Assembly (NCBI RefSeq): GCF_000152705.1 | Contig: NZ_CH672413.1 | Span: 2,918,139-2,982,138 of the forward strand | From: Janibacter sp. HTCC2649 | Lineage (GTDB): Bacteria; Actinomycetota; Actinomycetes; Actinomycetales; Dermatophilaceae | Reading direction: 5' to 3' | DNA length: 64,000 bases | In this document: one piece after another, positions 50,301 to 59,411 of the stretch | How positions within the stretch are numbered: position 1 is the first letter of the stretch | How the letters are laid out: every line of letters begins with the position of its first letter | The notes under the pieces: generated by a model | Told to the model about the DNA's origin: nothing | What the model saw: only the letters and a program-made list of their open reading frames with translations | The model's database searches: none | Position numbers and translations under genes: made by a program

Positions 50301-50875
50301 CCATCGTGCGGCGGGTGTTGCGGCTGACCAGCAGCGTGCTCCTGCTCGTCGTCACGGTCGGGTGCGCGGCATACATCGTTCCGGGTCTGCTCGGCTACGA
50401 GCGCTACGTCATCACCGGCGGTTCGATGACGGGGTCCATCGACAAGGGATCGATCGCCTTCGAGAAGGCGGTGCCCGTCGCGGATCTCGCCGTGGGTGAC
50501 GTCATCACCTACCTGCCGCCACCGGACAGTGGCGTCAGCACCTTGGTCACGCACCGCATCATCGCGATCGGCCCGGGTGCCGGGGGGACGTCGATCCTGC
50601 ACACGCAGGGCGACGCCAACCCGGACCCGGACCCGTGGGTGTTCAGCCTCACCTCGGGCACCCAGCCGGTCGTCGAGCACGCCGTGCCCTGGGTCGGTTA
50701 TGTCTTCGTCGGTCTGGCCGATCCGCAGGTGCGTTTGCTCGTCGTCGGCATCCCGGCCGGCCTCATCGCACTCATCGCTCTGCGGGACCTCGTGATGGCG
50801 CTGCGCCCACGTCGTAGCAAACCGGGGAAGTCCTGGGGCACTTCTGTGGAACAACAGCAGCCCGCCGCTCTCTAG
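50297..50875 (+). CDS. SipW-type signal peptidase I
   Basis: The 192-residue membrane protease has an N-terminal span, the catalytic Ser43 in GGSMTGSIDKGS, and His86 in VTHRIIAI, where ordinary bacterial enzymes have lysine. This Ser/His form is the endoplasmic-reticulum/SipW type. It has a second span at the C-terminus (LLVVGIPAGLIALIAL), as SipW does. It should process the TasA-like protein upstream and the Ig-repeat protein downstream. Confidence 0.92.
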   Translation: MTIVRRVLRLTSSVLLLVVTVGCAAYIVPGLLGYERYVITGGSMTGSIDKGSIAFEKAVPVADLAVGDVITYLPPPDSGVSTLVTHRIIAIGPGAGGTSILHTQGDANPDPDPWVFSLTSGTQPVVEHAVPWVGYVFVGLADPQVRLLVVGIPAGLIALIALRDLVMALRPRRSKPGKSWGTSVEQQQPAAL

Positions 50876-50961
50876 CGTTGGGACCACGGCGAACGACCCG
50901 CTGACCCGCGCCCGCGCAAGCACCCGTCGACTCAGCCACAGACACCGAGGAGGAGGACCAC

Positions 50962-52770
50962 ATGAGGAACTTTCGCTCCCTGCAGCTCCTCTCGCTGGTC
51001 CTCCTCCTCGGCATGCTGGGCTTCGCCTTCCCGACCTTCTCCTCGGCCTCCTTCACCGCGCGCACCCAGGCCACCGGCTCCGTGAGCGCGGCCGCCGACT
51101 GGACGCCGCCCAGCGTCGCGGTCGTGAGTCCCGGCAGCACGGTCAAGGACATCCCCACGATCAACGTGACGGCGACCGACGGCGAGTCGGCCATCGCCTC
51201 GGTCACGCTCGAGCAGCTCCCCCCGGGCGGCAGCGACTGGACGGTCGTCTGCACCGACACCGTCGCGCCCTACGCCTGTGCCTGGGACACCCGCGCTCTC
51301 GTCGACGGGGTGCACTCACTGCGCGCCCGCGCGAGCGACTCGGCCGGCTACGAGTCGACCTCTGAGGTTGTGCGCACGACCGTGGCCAACAAGCTCTTCG
51401 TCGTCCTGGCCTCGCCGGGCGACGCCGTGCGCGGCACTGTCCCGCTCACCACCACCGTCTACAACGCCGGGTCGCTCACCCACACCGTGCGGCTCGAGTA
51501 CGCCGCCACCGGCACCACGAGCTGGAAGACCATCTGCACCGGCCTCACCAGCCCCTACGCCTGCAGCTGGAACACCGCGAGCATCGTCGCCGGCGAGTAC
51601 GACCTGCGCGCCGTGCTCACCGCCGGTGCCACGACGACCCTGTCCGCCGTGGTCGACGCCGTCATGGTCGACAACATCAGCCCCACGGTGACCATGCTCG
51701 ACCCGGGCACTCCGCTCAGTGGCAACAAGACCTTCACGGCGACGGCATCCGACGCGAACTCAGGTGTCAGCCAGGTCGTCATCCAGTCGTCCCTCAATGG
51801 CGGCACGTGGACCCAGCTGTGCACCATCACCCAGGAGCCCTGGAGCTGCCGGGTCGCCACGTCATCGCTGCCCGACGGCGCCTACTCCTTCCGCGCCGTC
51901 GCCACTGATGCTGCCGGCAACAGCACCGTCTCGGTCCCCACGGGCACTCGCTCGGTCGACAACACCATCGCGTCGATCACGGTCGACGCGCCCGCCTCGT
52001 TGACCGGCACGGTCAGCGTCGGAGCCACCGCGAGCTCGACCGCGGGGGTGGCCTCGGTCCGGATCCAGTCGGCACCCACGGGGACGAGCACGTGGACCGA
52101 CCTCTGCACCGACACCTCGGCCCCCTACGCCTGCACCTGGAACACCACGGCGGTCGTCGACGGCCTCTATGACCTTCGCGCAGTCATGACCGATGCGGTC
52201 GGTGCCACCACGACCTCACCCGTCGTCAGCGCGCAGCGGGTGGACAACGCGCCCCTGCGAGGTGTCGACGTCCAGAGCGCCAACGGTGGCTCGGCGATCG
52301 GCCGGGTCGAGGCCGGTGACACCGTGACCTTCACCTACAGCGGCCAGATCGACCTCACCAAGGTCGTCGCCGGATGGACCGGCGCGAGCAAGGCCGTCAC
52401 CGTGAGGCTGCGCGACGGGAGCCTGCTGTCCAAGACCGCCACCGACGACACCCTCGACGTCCTCTCCGGCACGACCGCGGTGAACCTCGGCTCCCTCAAC
52501 CTGCGCCAGGACTACGCGAAGACGGGGCGCACGGTGCAGTTCAACGCCACGATGACGGCAGCGACGGTCACGACGAGCGGCGGTGTCATGCGGTCCACGG
52601 TGACCCTTCGCCTCGGGACGTTCTCGTCGGGGTCGAGCAGCTACCTGCGCACCGTCAGCTCTGTGGCGGCCATGATCTGGTCTCCGTCGGCCGCCGTGAC
52701 GGACCTCCAAGGGCGGGCCTGCTCCATCGCTTCGGTCACCGAGACCGGCACGTCCGACAGGGACTTCTGA
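50962..52770 (+). CDS. Cell-surface protein with four Ig-like repeats and SipW-type leader
   Basis: The 602-residue protein begins with LLSLVLLLGMLGFAFPTFSS followed by ASFTARTQATGSVSAAADW, a SipW-type signal. Four related domains follow, near residues 82, 176, 272 and 366, each with a C-T...(Y/W)-x-C-x-W pattern that suggests a disulphide (for example CTDTVAPYACAW) and an end like DGVYDLRA(V). The last 150 residues have a different fold with VTFTYSGQIDLTKVVAGW. The repeats resemble bacterial Big domains. GAGGAGGAGG precedes ATG 50962. Confidence 0.85.
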   Translation: MRNFRSLQLLSLVLLLGMLGFAFPTFSSASFTARTQATGSVSAAADWTPPSVAVVSPGSTVKDIPTINVTATDGESAIASVTLEQLPPGGSDWTVVCTDTVAPYACAWDTRALVDGVHSLRARASDSAGYESTSEVVRTTVANKLFVVLASPGDAVRGTVPLTTTVYNAGSLTHTVRLEYAATGTTSWKTICTGLTSPYACSWNTASIVAGEYDLRAVLTAGATTTLSAVVDAVMVDNISPTVTMLDPGTPLSGNKTFTATASDANSGVSQVVIQSSLNGGTWTQLCTITQEPWSCRVATSSLPDGAYSFRAVATDAAGNSTVSVPTGTRSVDNTIASITVDAPASLTGTVSVGATASSTAGVASVRIQSAPTGTSTWTDLCTDTSAPYACTWNTTAVVDGLYDLRAVMTDAVGATTTSPVVSAQRVDNAPLRGVDVQSANGGSAIGRVEAGDTVTFTYSGQIDLTKVVAGWTGASKAVTVRLRDGSLLSKTATDDTLDVLSGTTAVNLGSLNLRQDYAKTGRTVQFNATMTAATVTTSGGVMRSTVTLRLGTFSSGSSSYLRTVSSVAAMIWSPSAAVTDLQGRACSIASVTETGTSDRDF

Positions 52771-53135
52771 TGCCGCGCACGCGAACGCGTGCCTCGCGGT
52801 GGGCCGCCGTCGCGACCTGGCTCCTCGCCCTGGTGCTTCTCGGCCAGGCCCTTCGCGCGGAGTCGACCGGCGCGATCGTTCTGGAGGGCTCTGTTGCCGC
52901 TGCGGCTGCTCTCGGCGCGACGAAGATGTGGATCCACAACTGCTTCGAGTCGCATCTCGTCGTGGTGCTGGCCGTGGGCGCGACCCTGATCGGCTCCGTT
53001 CTCAGTCTGACCCTGGGTATGCCGGGTGGTCCCGTCACGCCGCTGACGCCCTTCCACGTGGTCGTCCTTGCGCTCGGAATCGCCATCGGGACACTGCTGT
53101 TCGCCGACGCGCGGGCTCGTCGCCCGAGCGGGTGA
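52770..53135 (+). CDS. Small three-span membrane protein of the SipW operon
   Basis: The 121-residue protein has a basic N-terminus (PRTRTRASR) and hydrophobic spans near residues 12-28, 36-50, 64-83 and 95-112. I do not recognise the family. ATG 52770 overlaps the previous stop (TGATG), so it is co-expressed with the Ig-repeat protein and may anchor or export it. Confidence 0.7.
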   Translation: MPRTRTRASRWAAVATWLLALVLLGQALRAESTGAIVLEGSVAAAAALGATKMWIHNCFESHLVVVLAVGATLIGSVLSLTLGMPGGPVTPLTPFHVVVLALGIAIGTLLFADARARRPSG

Positions 53136-53184
53136 GGACCCCTCGCCGCGCCAAGTCGGGCAACTCTCCGTACGCTGTGTGCAC

Positions 53185-53925
53185 ATGGTCGCCCACGTGC
53201 TCCTTGTCGAGGACGACGACAAGATTGCCGCTCCCTTGGTCCGAACTCTCGAACGTGAGGGCTATCAGGTCGAGCGGCTCGCCGAGGGCCTCCCTGCCCT
53301 GGAGCGACTGTCGACCGGTTCGGTCGACCTGCTCCTGCTCGACCTCGGACTGCCGGACGTCGATGGACTCGACGTGTGCCGTCGGGCTCGTGAGGAGGGG
53401 TTCACGGGCGGCATCATCATCCTGACCGCGCGCGACGGTGAACTCGATCGGGTCGTCGGCCTGGATGTGGGTGCCGATGACTACCTCGCCAAACCGTTCG
53501 GCCTGTCCGAGCTCCTCGCCCGAGCCCGGGCACTGCTTCGGCGCAGTGCCATCCGGGCAGGAGCCGGCACTGGAACGGTCCCGGGTTCAGCCGCCCGGCC
53601 GGCCCCCGCTGAGGTGCCGGCCGAGGTGACCAACGACCTCCGGGTCGACGTCCAGGCCCGGCGCATCTGGGTCGGTGGCACAGAGGTGGCAGCGACGTCG
53701 AAGGAGTTCGACGTCCTTGCCCTGCTCGATGCCACCCGTGGTGCCGTGGTCAGCCGCGATCGGCTGATCAGCGAGGTGTGGGACGAGAACTGGTACGGCT
53801 CGACGAAGACCCTGGACGCCACCATCGGGCGCCTGCGACAGAAGCTCGACGAGGCCGATGCGCCGGCTCAGGTCACCACCGTGCGCGGCGTGGGCTTCCG
53901 CCTCGAGGACGCGACCCATGCGTGA
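53185..53925 (+). CDS. OmpR/PhoB-type response regulator
   Basis: The 246-residue protein has the receiver acidic pair in LVEDDDK, phospho-acceptor D53 in LLDLGLPD, and K103 in LAKPFG. A winged-helix DNA-binding domain ends it (EFDVLALLDATRGAVVSRDRLISEVW, then TLDATIGRLRQKL). An Ala/Pro-rich linker of about 30 residues joins them. It overlaps its histidine kinase gene by eight bases. TACGCT lies just before the start, and ATG 53185 has no ribosome site. Confidence 0.92.
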   Translation: MVAHVLLVEDDDKIAAPLVRTLEREGYQVERLAEGLPALERLSTGSVDLLLLDLGLPDVDGLDVCRRAREEGFTGGIIILTARDGELDRVVGLDVGADDYLAKPFGLSELLARARALLRRSAIRAGAGTGTVPGSAARPAPAEVPAEVTNDLRVDVQARRIWVGGTEVAATSKEFDVLALLDATRGAVVSRDRLISEVWDENWYGSTKTLDATIGRLRQKLDEADAPAQVTTVRGVGFRLEDATHA

Positions 53926-55258
53926 TCGGCTCGTTGCCGCACTGGTCGGGATGACCATCACGATGATCGCGCTCTACGGCGTCCCGCGCGCCTATCAGCT
54001 CGCGGATCTCGTCACCACCCAGGAGAACGCGAAGATCACGCGGTCGGCGAACCTGCTCACCGTCGTGATCACCGAACGCAACAGCGCTGCGGCGCCCGTG
54101 ACCTCCGACTTCCTCGCGGGCCTGCTCAACACCGGCGAGAGCATCGAGTACGTCGCCGCCGACGCGTCGGTCGTGCGCGCAGGAGCACCGGCGACGGGCG
54201 AGGACGACATCGTCCAGAGGAGGTCACTGCCCGGAGGCGGCACGGTGACGATCACCCGGTCGGGCGACGTGGTCGATGAGCGCGTCTCCAAGGCCCTGCT
54301 GCCCCTGATCCTCATCGGTCTGGGCCTTGTCGCGGTGGCCGCCTGCATCGGGTACGTGCTTGCCCGACGCCTTGCACGACCCTTCGGTGAGCTGGCCGAA
54401 GCCGCCGATCACCTCGGTCGGGGGCGGTTCGACGTGGAGCTCCCGCACTATGCGATTCCCGAGGCCGAGCGGATCGGTGCGGCGTTGCGGCGGGCGTCGG
54501 CAAAGCTCGACGGCCTCGTGGAGCGCGAGCGCGAGTTCGCCGCCAACGTGTCCCACCAGCTGCGCACTCCCGTCACCTCGCTGCGGTTGACCCTCGAGGA
54601 CCTCTCGATGTGGCCCGAGACGCCTGCGTCCGTCGCCTCCGAGCTCACCAGCAGCATGTCGGAGCTCGACCGGTTGAACGCCGCGATCACCGAGATCCTC
54701 GAGCTCTCGCGGGGCCAGCGACTGGGCGACGCGGTCGACGTCGACCTGTCCGAACTCGTCGGCGACACCGTCGACCGCTGGAAGCAGCAGTACGCGGACT
54801 CCGGTCGGGTGCTCGTCCACGACCCGACGGAGCCGGTCCTCGCTCACGTGGTGCCTGGTCCCGTCGTCCAGGTCATCGACGTGCTGCTCGAGAACGCGCG
54901 CGCCCACGGCACGGGACGTGTCGTCGCCGGAGCCCGCGAACGCGGTCGCTACCTCCACGTGATTGTCGCGGACGAGGGTCTGCGCACCGTCGGCGACGAG
55001 GTCTTCCAGCGCGGCACGGGCGATCGGGACAGTGACGGGCACGGGTTGGGTCTGACGATCGCCTCCCAGCTGGCCACCTCGCTGGACGGGTACCTCGTGC
55101 TGGCCGAGGCGGCCACGACGACGTTCGTGCTCATCCTCCCTGCGCCCGGAGTCCATGACGTCATCCTCGGGACGGTCCCGCACGTGACCGTCGACGTCGC
55201 CCGCGATGGGACAGCCGACGTGACACCTGATGTGGCCGCCCGGCAGAGTGGCCCCTGA
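53918..55258 (+). CDS. Sensor histidine kinase
   Basis: The 446-residue kinase has an N-terminal span, an extracytoplasmic sensor of about 100 residues, a second span at 126-149 and a HAMP-like linker. The H-box ANVSHQLRTPVTSLRL carries H213. The ATP-binding domain shows VIDVLLENARAHG and GHGLGLTIAS. A C-terminal tail of about 40 residues (HVTVDVARDGTADVTPDVA) is unusual. It partners the response regulator upstream. Signal and target are unknown, but proximity suggests control of the SipW gene set. Confidence 0.92.
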   Translation: MRDRLVAALVGMTITMIALYGVPRAYQLADLVTTQENAKITRSANLLTVVITERNSAAAPVTSDFLAGLLNTGESIEYVAADASVVRAGAPATGEDDIVQRRSLPGGGTVTITRSGDVVDERVSKALLPLILIGLGLVAVAACIGYVLARRLARPFGELAEAADHLGRGRFDVELPHYAIPEAERIGAALRRASAKLDGLVEREREFAANVSHQLRTPVTSLRLTLEDLSMWPETPASVASELTSSMSELDRLNAAITEILELSRGQRLGDAVDVDLSELVGDTVDRWKQQYADSGRVLVHDPTEPVLAHVVPGPVVQVIDVLLENARAHGTGRVVAGARERGRYLHVIVADEGLRTVGDEVFQRGTGDRDSDGHGLGLTIASQLATSLDGYLVLAEAATTTFVLILPAPGVHDVILGTVPHVTVDVARDGTADVTPDVAARQSGP

Positions 55259-55809
55259 TGGCTCGGATCCTGCTGCTCCACTCGGCTCTCGGCCTGCGAC
55301 CCGCAGTGTCGGACTTCGCCGAGCGCCTGCGCGATCGGGGGCACCAGGTCGAGGCACCCGACTTCTACGAGGGGCACGTCTTCGATGACGAGGCCGAGGG
55401 CATCGCCCACCGTGACGCCCACCCCGAGTACTTCGACCACGTCCGCGCCCTCGCCGCCGACCTGCCGCCCGACACCGCCTTCGCGGGATTCTCCCTGGGC
55501 TCGTGGTTCGCGCAACGACTCGCGGCCAAGCGACCCGAGGCGCAGGCGGCGATCCTCCTGCACTCGGCAGGGGCTCCCCGTGGTGACTGGTCGGGCGTGC
55601 CGGTGCAGGTGCACCGCTACGCCGTGGATCCGTGGATCGAACCCGCCGAGGTGATGGCGCTCGGCGAGGCCGTCACGGCCAGCGGGGCAGCCTTCGAGGA
55701 CCACGTCACACCCGGCCGCGGCCACCTCTTCACGGACCTCGACGGCTCCGACGCCGACGCGATGGCCACGGCCGTGACCCTCGACCGGATCGACCTCTTC
55801 CTCCGCTGA
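55258..55809 (+). CDS. Dienelactone hydrolase family protein
   Basis: The 183-residue alpha/beta hydrolase has RILLLHSALGLRPAVSDFAERL at the start. The nucleophile elbow is GFSLGS with Ser where true dienelactone hydrolases carry Cys, and a C-terminal GRGHLFTD supplies the His. The substrate is unknown. Its ATG overlaps the kinase stop, so it may be co-transcribed with the two-component system. Confidence 0.82.
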   Translation: MARILLLHSALGLRPAVSDFAERLRDRGHQVEAPDFYEGHVFDDEAEGIAHRDAHPEYFDHVRALAADLPPDTAFAGFSLGSWFAQRLAAKRPEAQAAILLHSAGAPRGDWSGVPVQVHRYAVDPWIEPAEVMALGEAVTASGAAFEDHVTPGRGHLFTDLDGSDADAMATAVTLDRIDLFLR

Positions 55810-55835
55810 GCTGACTGTCGGGACAGACTGGGGCC

Positions 55836-56402
55836 ATGTCCACCCCCCTCAAGATCGCCGTCGTCATCGCTTCCTCACGCCCCGAACGGTCCGGTCCAAC
55901 TGTCGCTGCGTGGGTCATGGCCGGGACCCGCAACCGCAAGGACGCGTCGTACGACCTCGTGGACCTCGCCGCGCAGGACCTGCCCAACCTCGACGAGCCG
56001 GAGCCGGCGAGCTCGGGCAACTACACCCAGGCGCACACCCAGGCCTGGGCCAGGAAGGTCGCGGGCTACGACGCGTTCGTCTTCGTCACGCCGGAGTACA
56101 ACCACGGCATCCCCGGCCAGCTCAAGAACGCCCTCGACTTCGTCTATGCCGAGTGGAACGACAAGGTCGCGGGCATCGTCTGCTACGGCAGCAGCGGCGG
56201 CTTTCGCGCTGCCGAACAGCTCAAGCTGACTCTCAACGAGCTGCAGGTCGCCGTGGTCCGCGCGCAGGTGGAGCTCTCCACGTTCGACGACATGGACCCG
56301 TCGGGCGCGATGACGCCGCGCGACTACCAGCCGGCCAAACGCAAGGCGATGCTCACCGCTGTCGAGCGCTGGGCAGGGGCGCTGCGGACGCTGCGAGACT
56401 GA
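55836..56402 (+). CDS. NADPH-dependent FMN reductase family protein
   Basis: The 188-residue flavodoxin-fold protein has IASSRPERSGPTVAAWV (FMN phosphate loop), PEYNHGIPGQLKNALDF near residue 87 and YGSSGGFRAAEQLKL near residue 120, the WrbA/YhdA-like reductase signature. It could supply reduced flavin to the neighbouring LLM-type monooxygenase encoded four bases downstream. There is no strong ribosome site, and CAGACT lies six bases before the ATG. Confidence 0.9.
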   Translation: MSTPLKIAVVIASSRPERSGPTVAAWVMAGTRNRKDASYDLVDLAAQDLPNLDEPEPASSGNYTQAHTQAWARKVAGYDAFVFVTPEYNHGIPGQLKNALDFVYAEWNDKVAGIVCYGSSGGFRAAEQLKLTLNELQVAVVRAQVELSTFDDMDPSGAMTPRDYQPAKRKAMLTAVERWAGALRTLRD

Positions 56403-56406
56403 CCTC

Positions 56407-57891
56407 ATGCCCGACTACGGCCTCGACCTGGAGTTCGGCATCTTCCCGAGCCCTGATGCGACTCGGCACCACGAGATCCTTGAGCTCGCGCAGCTCGCCG
56501 ACGTGCTCGGGCTCGATCACGTCAGCATCCAGGACCACCCCTACCAGGCGGCGCACCTCGACACGTGGACCCTGCTGTGCGCGATCGGCGCCCGCACGAG
56601 CCAGATCCGGCTCTCCACCAACGTCGCGAACCTGCCGTTGCGTCCGCCGGTCGTGCTCGCCAAGGCGGCCGCGAGTCTCGACGTCCTCACGGGTGGGCGG
56701 GTCGAGCTGGGGCTCGGTGCCGGCGCCTTCTGGGACGGGATCGAGGCGGCCGGTGGTGGGCGCAAGTCGCCCAAGGAGGCGGTCGATGCCCTCGTCGAGG
56801 CGATCACGATCATCCGGTCCTTCTGGGCGGGGGAGCCGGGGCGGTTCGAGGGCGAGCACTACTCGACGCGCGGCCTCAGGCCCGGGCCGGCGCCGGCGCA
56901 CGACATCCCCATCTGGCTCGGCGCCTACAAGCCACGGATGATCCGGATCACCGGCCAGCTCGCGAACGGCTGGGTCCCGTCGATGGGCTATGCCGATCCG
57001 CCTGCGCTGCCCGACCTCAACGCCCGGCTCGACGAGGCCGCGGTCGCCGCGGGACGCGCCCCCCAGGACATCCGTCGGATCTACAACATCTTCGGCCAGT
57101 TCGGCACCGGGTCCGGGCTCTTGCGAGGCACGCCCCAGGACTGGGCCGAGCAGCTCACCGACCTCGCCGTGGGCATCGGGATGAGCACCTTCATCGTCGG
57201 CGCGGACGACCCCGACTTCCTTCGGCGCTTCGCTGCCGAGGTCGTGCCGCTCACGCGTGAGCTGGTCGCCGCCGAGCGCGAGGGTGGCGCGTCCAAGGGG
57301 GTGGGGTCCGAGGCGCCGGAGGCCACGTCGCCGCAGGCTGAGGCCGCGCGTGAATCGGTTGCGACACAGGCCAGTTCGGCCTTCACCGCCGCGCAGCTGG
57401 CCATCCCGGCGCACCTCGTCGAGGTCCACGACTACCTGCGCTCCGAGCTCGACCAGGTGCGCGACATCGTCCGTCAGGTGCGCGAGGGTCACACGAGCGT
57501 CGGCCAGGCCCGCTCCGTCATCAACACGATGACGATGCGCCAGAACAACTGGACACTCGGCGCCTACTGCGAGTCCTACTGCCGGATCGTCACGGGTCAC
57601 CACACCAACGAGGACCGCGGCATGTTCCCGCACCTCCTGCGCGCGGATCCTTCGCTGGAGCCGGTGGTCACCAAACTGGAGGATGACCACGCGGTGATTG
57701 CCGGCCTGCTCGACGCCCTCGACCGTGCGCTCGTGGGGCTCGTCGCCGAACCCGGCTACGGCTCCGAGGGTCAACGTGCCCTCGACGCCTTGTCGGACGC
57801 CCTCGACCAGCTCACCGAATCGCTCCTGACCCACCTGTCCTACGAAGAGGAGGCCCTCCATGACCCGCTCGCCATCCACGGATTCGGCTGA
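56407..57891 (+). CDS. Luciferase-like (LLM) oxidoreductase fused to a hemerythrin domain
   Basis: The 494-residue protein is a fusion. Residues 1 to about 310 form an LLM flavin-dependent TIM barrel (FGIFPSPDATRHHEILELAQLADVLGLDHVSIQDHPY and LDVLTGGRVELGLGAGAFWDGIEA). After an Ala/Glu-rich linker, residues about 335-490 form a hemerythrin bundle with HHTNED, LEDDHAVI and HLSYEEE as iron ligands. The barrel should use FMN or F420 with O2 or a reduced flavin. The diiron bundle may sense or store O2. FMN reductase is encoded just upstream. Confidence 0.88.
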   Translation: MPDYGLDLEFGIFPSPDATRHHEILELAQLADVLGLDHVSIQDHPYQAAHLDTWTLLCAIGARTSQIRLSTNVANLPLRPPVVLAKAAASLDVLTGGRVELGLGAGAFWDGIEAAGGGRKSPKEAVDALVEAITIIRSFWAGEPGRFEGEHYSTRGLRPGPAPAHDIPIWLGAYKPRMIRITGQLANGWVPSMGYADPPALPDLNARLDEAAVAAGRAPQDIRRIYNIFGQFGTGSGLLRGTPQDWAEQLTDLAVGIGMSTFIVGADDPDFLRRFAAEVVPLTRELVAAEREGGASKGVGSEAPEATSPQAEAARESVATQASSAFTAAQLAIPAHLVEVHDYLRSELDQVRDIVRQVREGHTSVGQARSVINTMTMRQNNWTLGAYCESYCRIVTGHHTNEDRGMFPHLLRADPSLEPVVTKLEDDHAVIAGLLDALDRALVGLVAEPGYGSEGQRALDALSDALDQLTESLLTHLSYEEEALHDPLAIHGFG

Positions 57892-58564
57892 CCCGAGCCC
57901 TGCCGACGCAGCCGACGTCCCAGGCATCCCGCTCGACGCCGTCGAGTTCTATCGCGAGCTCGAGGAGTCGAACTCACGCGAGTGGTGGGCCGCCAACAAG
58001 CTCCGGTATGCCGTGAGCGTCCAGGAGCCGTTGGCTCACCTTGGCGACGTGCTCACCGAGGAGTTCGGCGAGCCCAAGATGTTCCGGCCCAACCGCGACG
58101 TGCGCTTCAGCAAGGACAAGTCGCCCTACAAGACCCACCAGGGCCTCTTCGTCCCCACGTTGTCGGCCATGGGCTGGTACGTCCAGGTCGGTGCCGATGG
58201 GTTGCGCACCGCTGGCGGCTTCTATGCCTCGCAGTCAGACCAGGTGGCTCGCTACCGTGCCAGCGTCCAGAACGATGTGGCCGGTCAGCAGTTGGTGGAC
58301 CTGGTGGACACGTTGTTGGACAGCGGTTTTGACATCGGAGGTGACCTGCTCGCGACGCGGCCACGCGGCATACCGGCAGATCATCCGCGACTCGAGCTGC
58401 TCCGCCACCGGACCCTCACCGCGGCACGGGACCACGGCACCCCGGACTGGTTCGAGTCCGACGAGGTCGTCGAGCGGGTGCGCGAGGACTGGGTCGCCAT
58501 GCGGCCGCTCATCGAGTGGTGCGAGCAGTACGTCGGGGCGAGCGAGAAGCCCGGACGGTTCTGA
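57860..58564 (+). CDS. DUF2461 family protein
   Basis: The 234-residue protein has the DUF2461 blocks AVEFYRELEESNSREWWAANKLRY, FRPNRDVRFSKDKSPYKTHQGLFV near residue 76 and GGFYASQSDQVARYRASV. The function is unknown. It overlaps the LLM/hemerythrin gene by 32 bases and the next gene by one. Confidence 0.88.
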   Translation: MTRSPSTDSADPSPADAADVPGIPLDAVEFYRELEESNSREWWAANKLRYAVSVQEPLAHLGDVLTEEFGEPKMFRPNRDVRFSKDKSPYKTHQGLFVPTLSAMGWYVQVGADGLRTAGGFYASQSDQVARYRASVQNDVAGQQLVDLVDTLLDSGFDIGGDLLATRPRGIPADHPRLELLRHRTLTAARDHGTPDWFESDEVVERVREDWVAMRPLIEWCEQYVGASEKPGRF

Positions 58565-58977
58565 TGGCCCCGCGCGGCGCGCCCCGGAAGGCTCGAGCCA
58601 GTGACGTCGACGAGATCGCCGCGTCGCTGCCCGAAGCCGAGCTCGGGATCTCGTGGGGTGACCGGCCGACGTGGAAGGTGCGTGGCAAGGGATTCCTCAT
58701 CTACCGGATGCCGCACAAGACCGCCGTCGATCCCGTGACCGGGGAGATGTGGGATGACCTCCTCGTCGTCATCACCCCCGACATGGGCGCCAAGCAGGCC
58801 CTCGTCGAGGCGGACAACCCGTTCTTCGACATCGACCACTTCCGCAACCACAACGGGGTGCTCGTGCGGCTGTCGCGGCTTGGTGAGATCGGGCGGGACG
58901 AGCTCGTCGAGATCATCACCGACGCCTGGGCCTCGCGTGCTCCGAAGAAACTCGTCCGCGAGCACCTCGGCGACTGA
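58564..58977 (+). CDS. MmcQ/YjbR family DNA-binding-like protein
   Basis: The 137-residue protein contains ASDVDEIAASLPEAELGISWGDRPTWKVRGKGFLIY and KKLVREHLGD at its end, typical of the CyaY-like MmcQ/YjbR fold. Double-stranded DNA binding has been proposed for the fold. The start is ATG 58564, overlapping the DUF2461 stop. Confidence 0.85.
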   Translation: MAPRGAPRKARASDVDEIAASLPEAELGISWGDRPTWKVRGKGFLIYRMPHKTAVDPVTGEMWDDLLVVITPDMGAKQALVEADNPFFDIDHFRNHNGVLVRLSRLGEIGRDELVEIITDAWASRAPKKLVREHLGD

Positions 58978-58989
58978 CACACTGCCGAC

Positions 58990-59394
58990 ATGAGCGGCGA
59001 CGGAACCAAGGAGTCCCCCTGGGAGCTGACGACGGCACCGGGGACGTCGGCCTACACGATGTATCGCGATGAGGCCGGTGACCCGCCCGCACTCGTGTGC
59101 CAGGTCGGGTCGACGACCCTCACGTACCACCTCAGCGCCATCGAGGACCTCCACGCGATGCTCAGGGAGCGCGGCGACTGGGTCGACCTCGGTGCGGCCG
59201 ACGAGAAGAAGGATGCCAAGGACGGGACCGTCGAGGCATGGGGCCGGGCGCAGGACAACCCGGTGGGCGGTTGGTACGGCCTGCGCAAGGGCTACCGAGG
59301 TCGCTTCGGGATGTACGTCCCGCCGTTGCTCGAGGAGCTCGGACTCATCGAGCTCGAGCACCACCCCCGCAACAACCGCGCCCGCGCCCTCTGA
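58990..59394 (+). CDS. Conserved hypothetical protein
   Basis: The 134-residue soluble protein has KESPWELTTAPGTSAYTMYRDE and TYHLSAIEDLHAMLRERGDWVDLGAADE, then WYGLRKGYRGRFGMYVPPLLEELGL. I recognise the pattern as common in actinomycetes but cannot name a function. CACACT lies six bases before ATG 58990 with no ribosome site, so it may be leaderless. Confidence 0.78.
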   Translation: MSGDGTKESPWELTTAPGTSAYTMYRDEAGDPPALVCQVGSTTLTYHLSAIEDLHAMLRERGDWVDLGAADEKKDAKDGTVEAWGRAQDNPVGGWYGLRKGYRGRFGMYVPPLLEELGLIELEHHPRNNRARAL

Positions 59395-59411
59395 GGGTCC
59401 GGCGAACGTGC

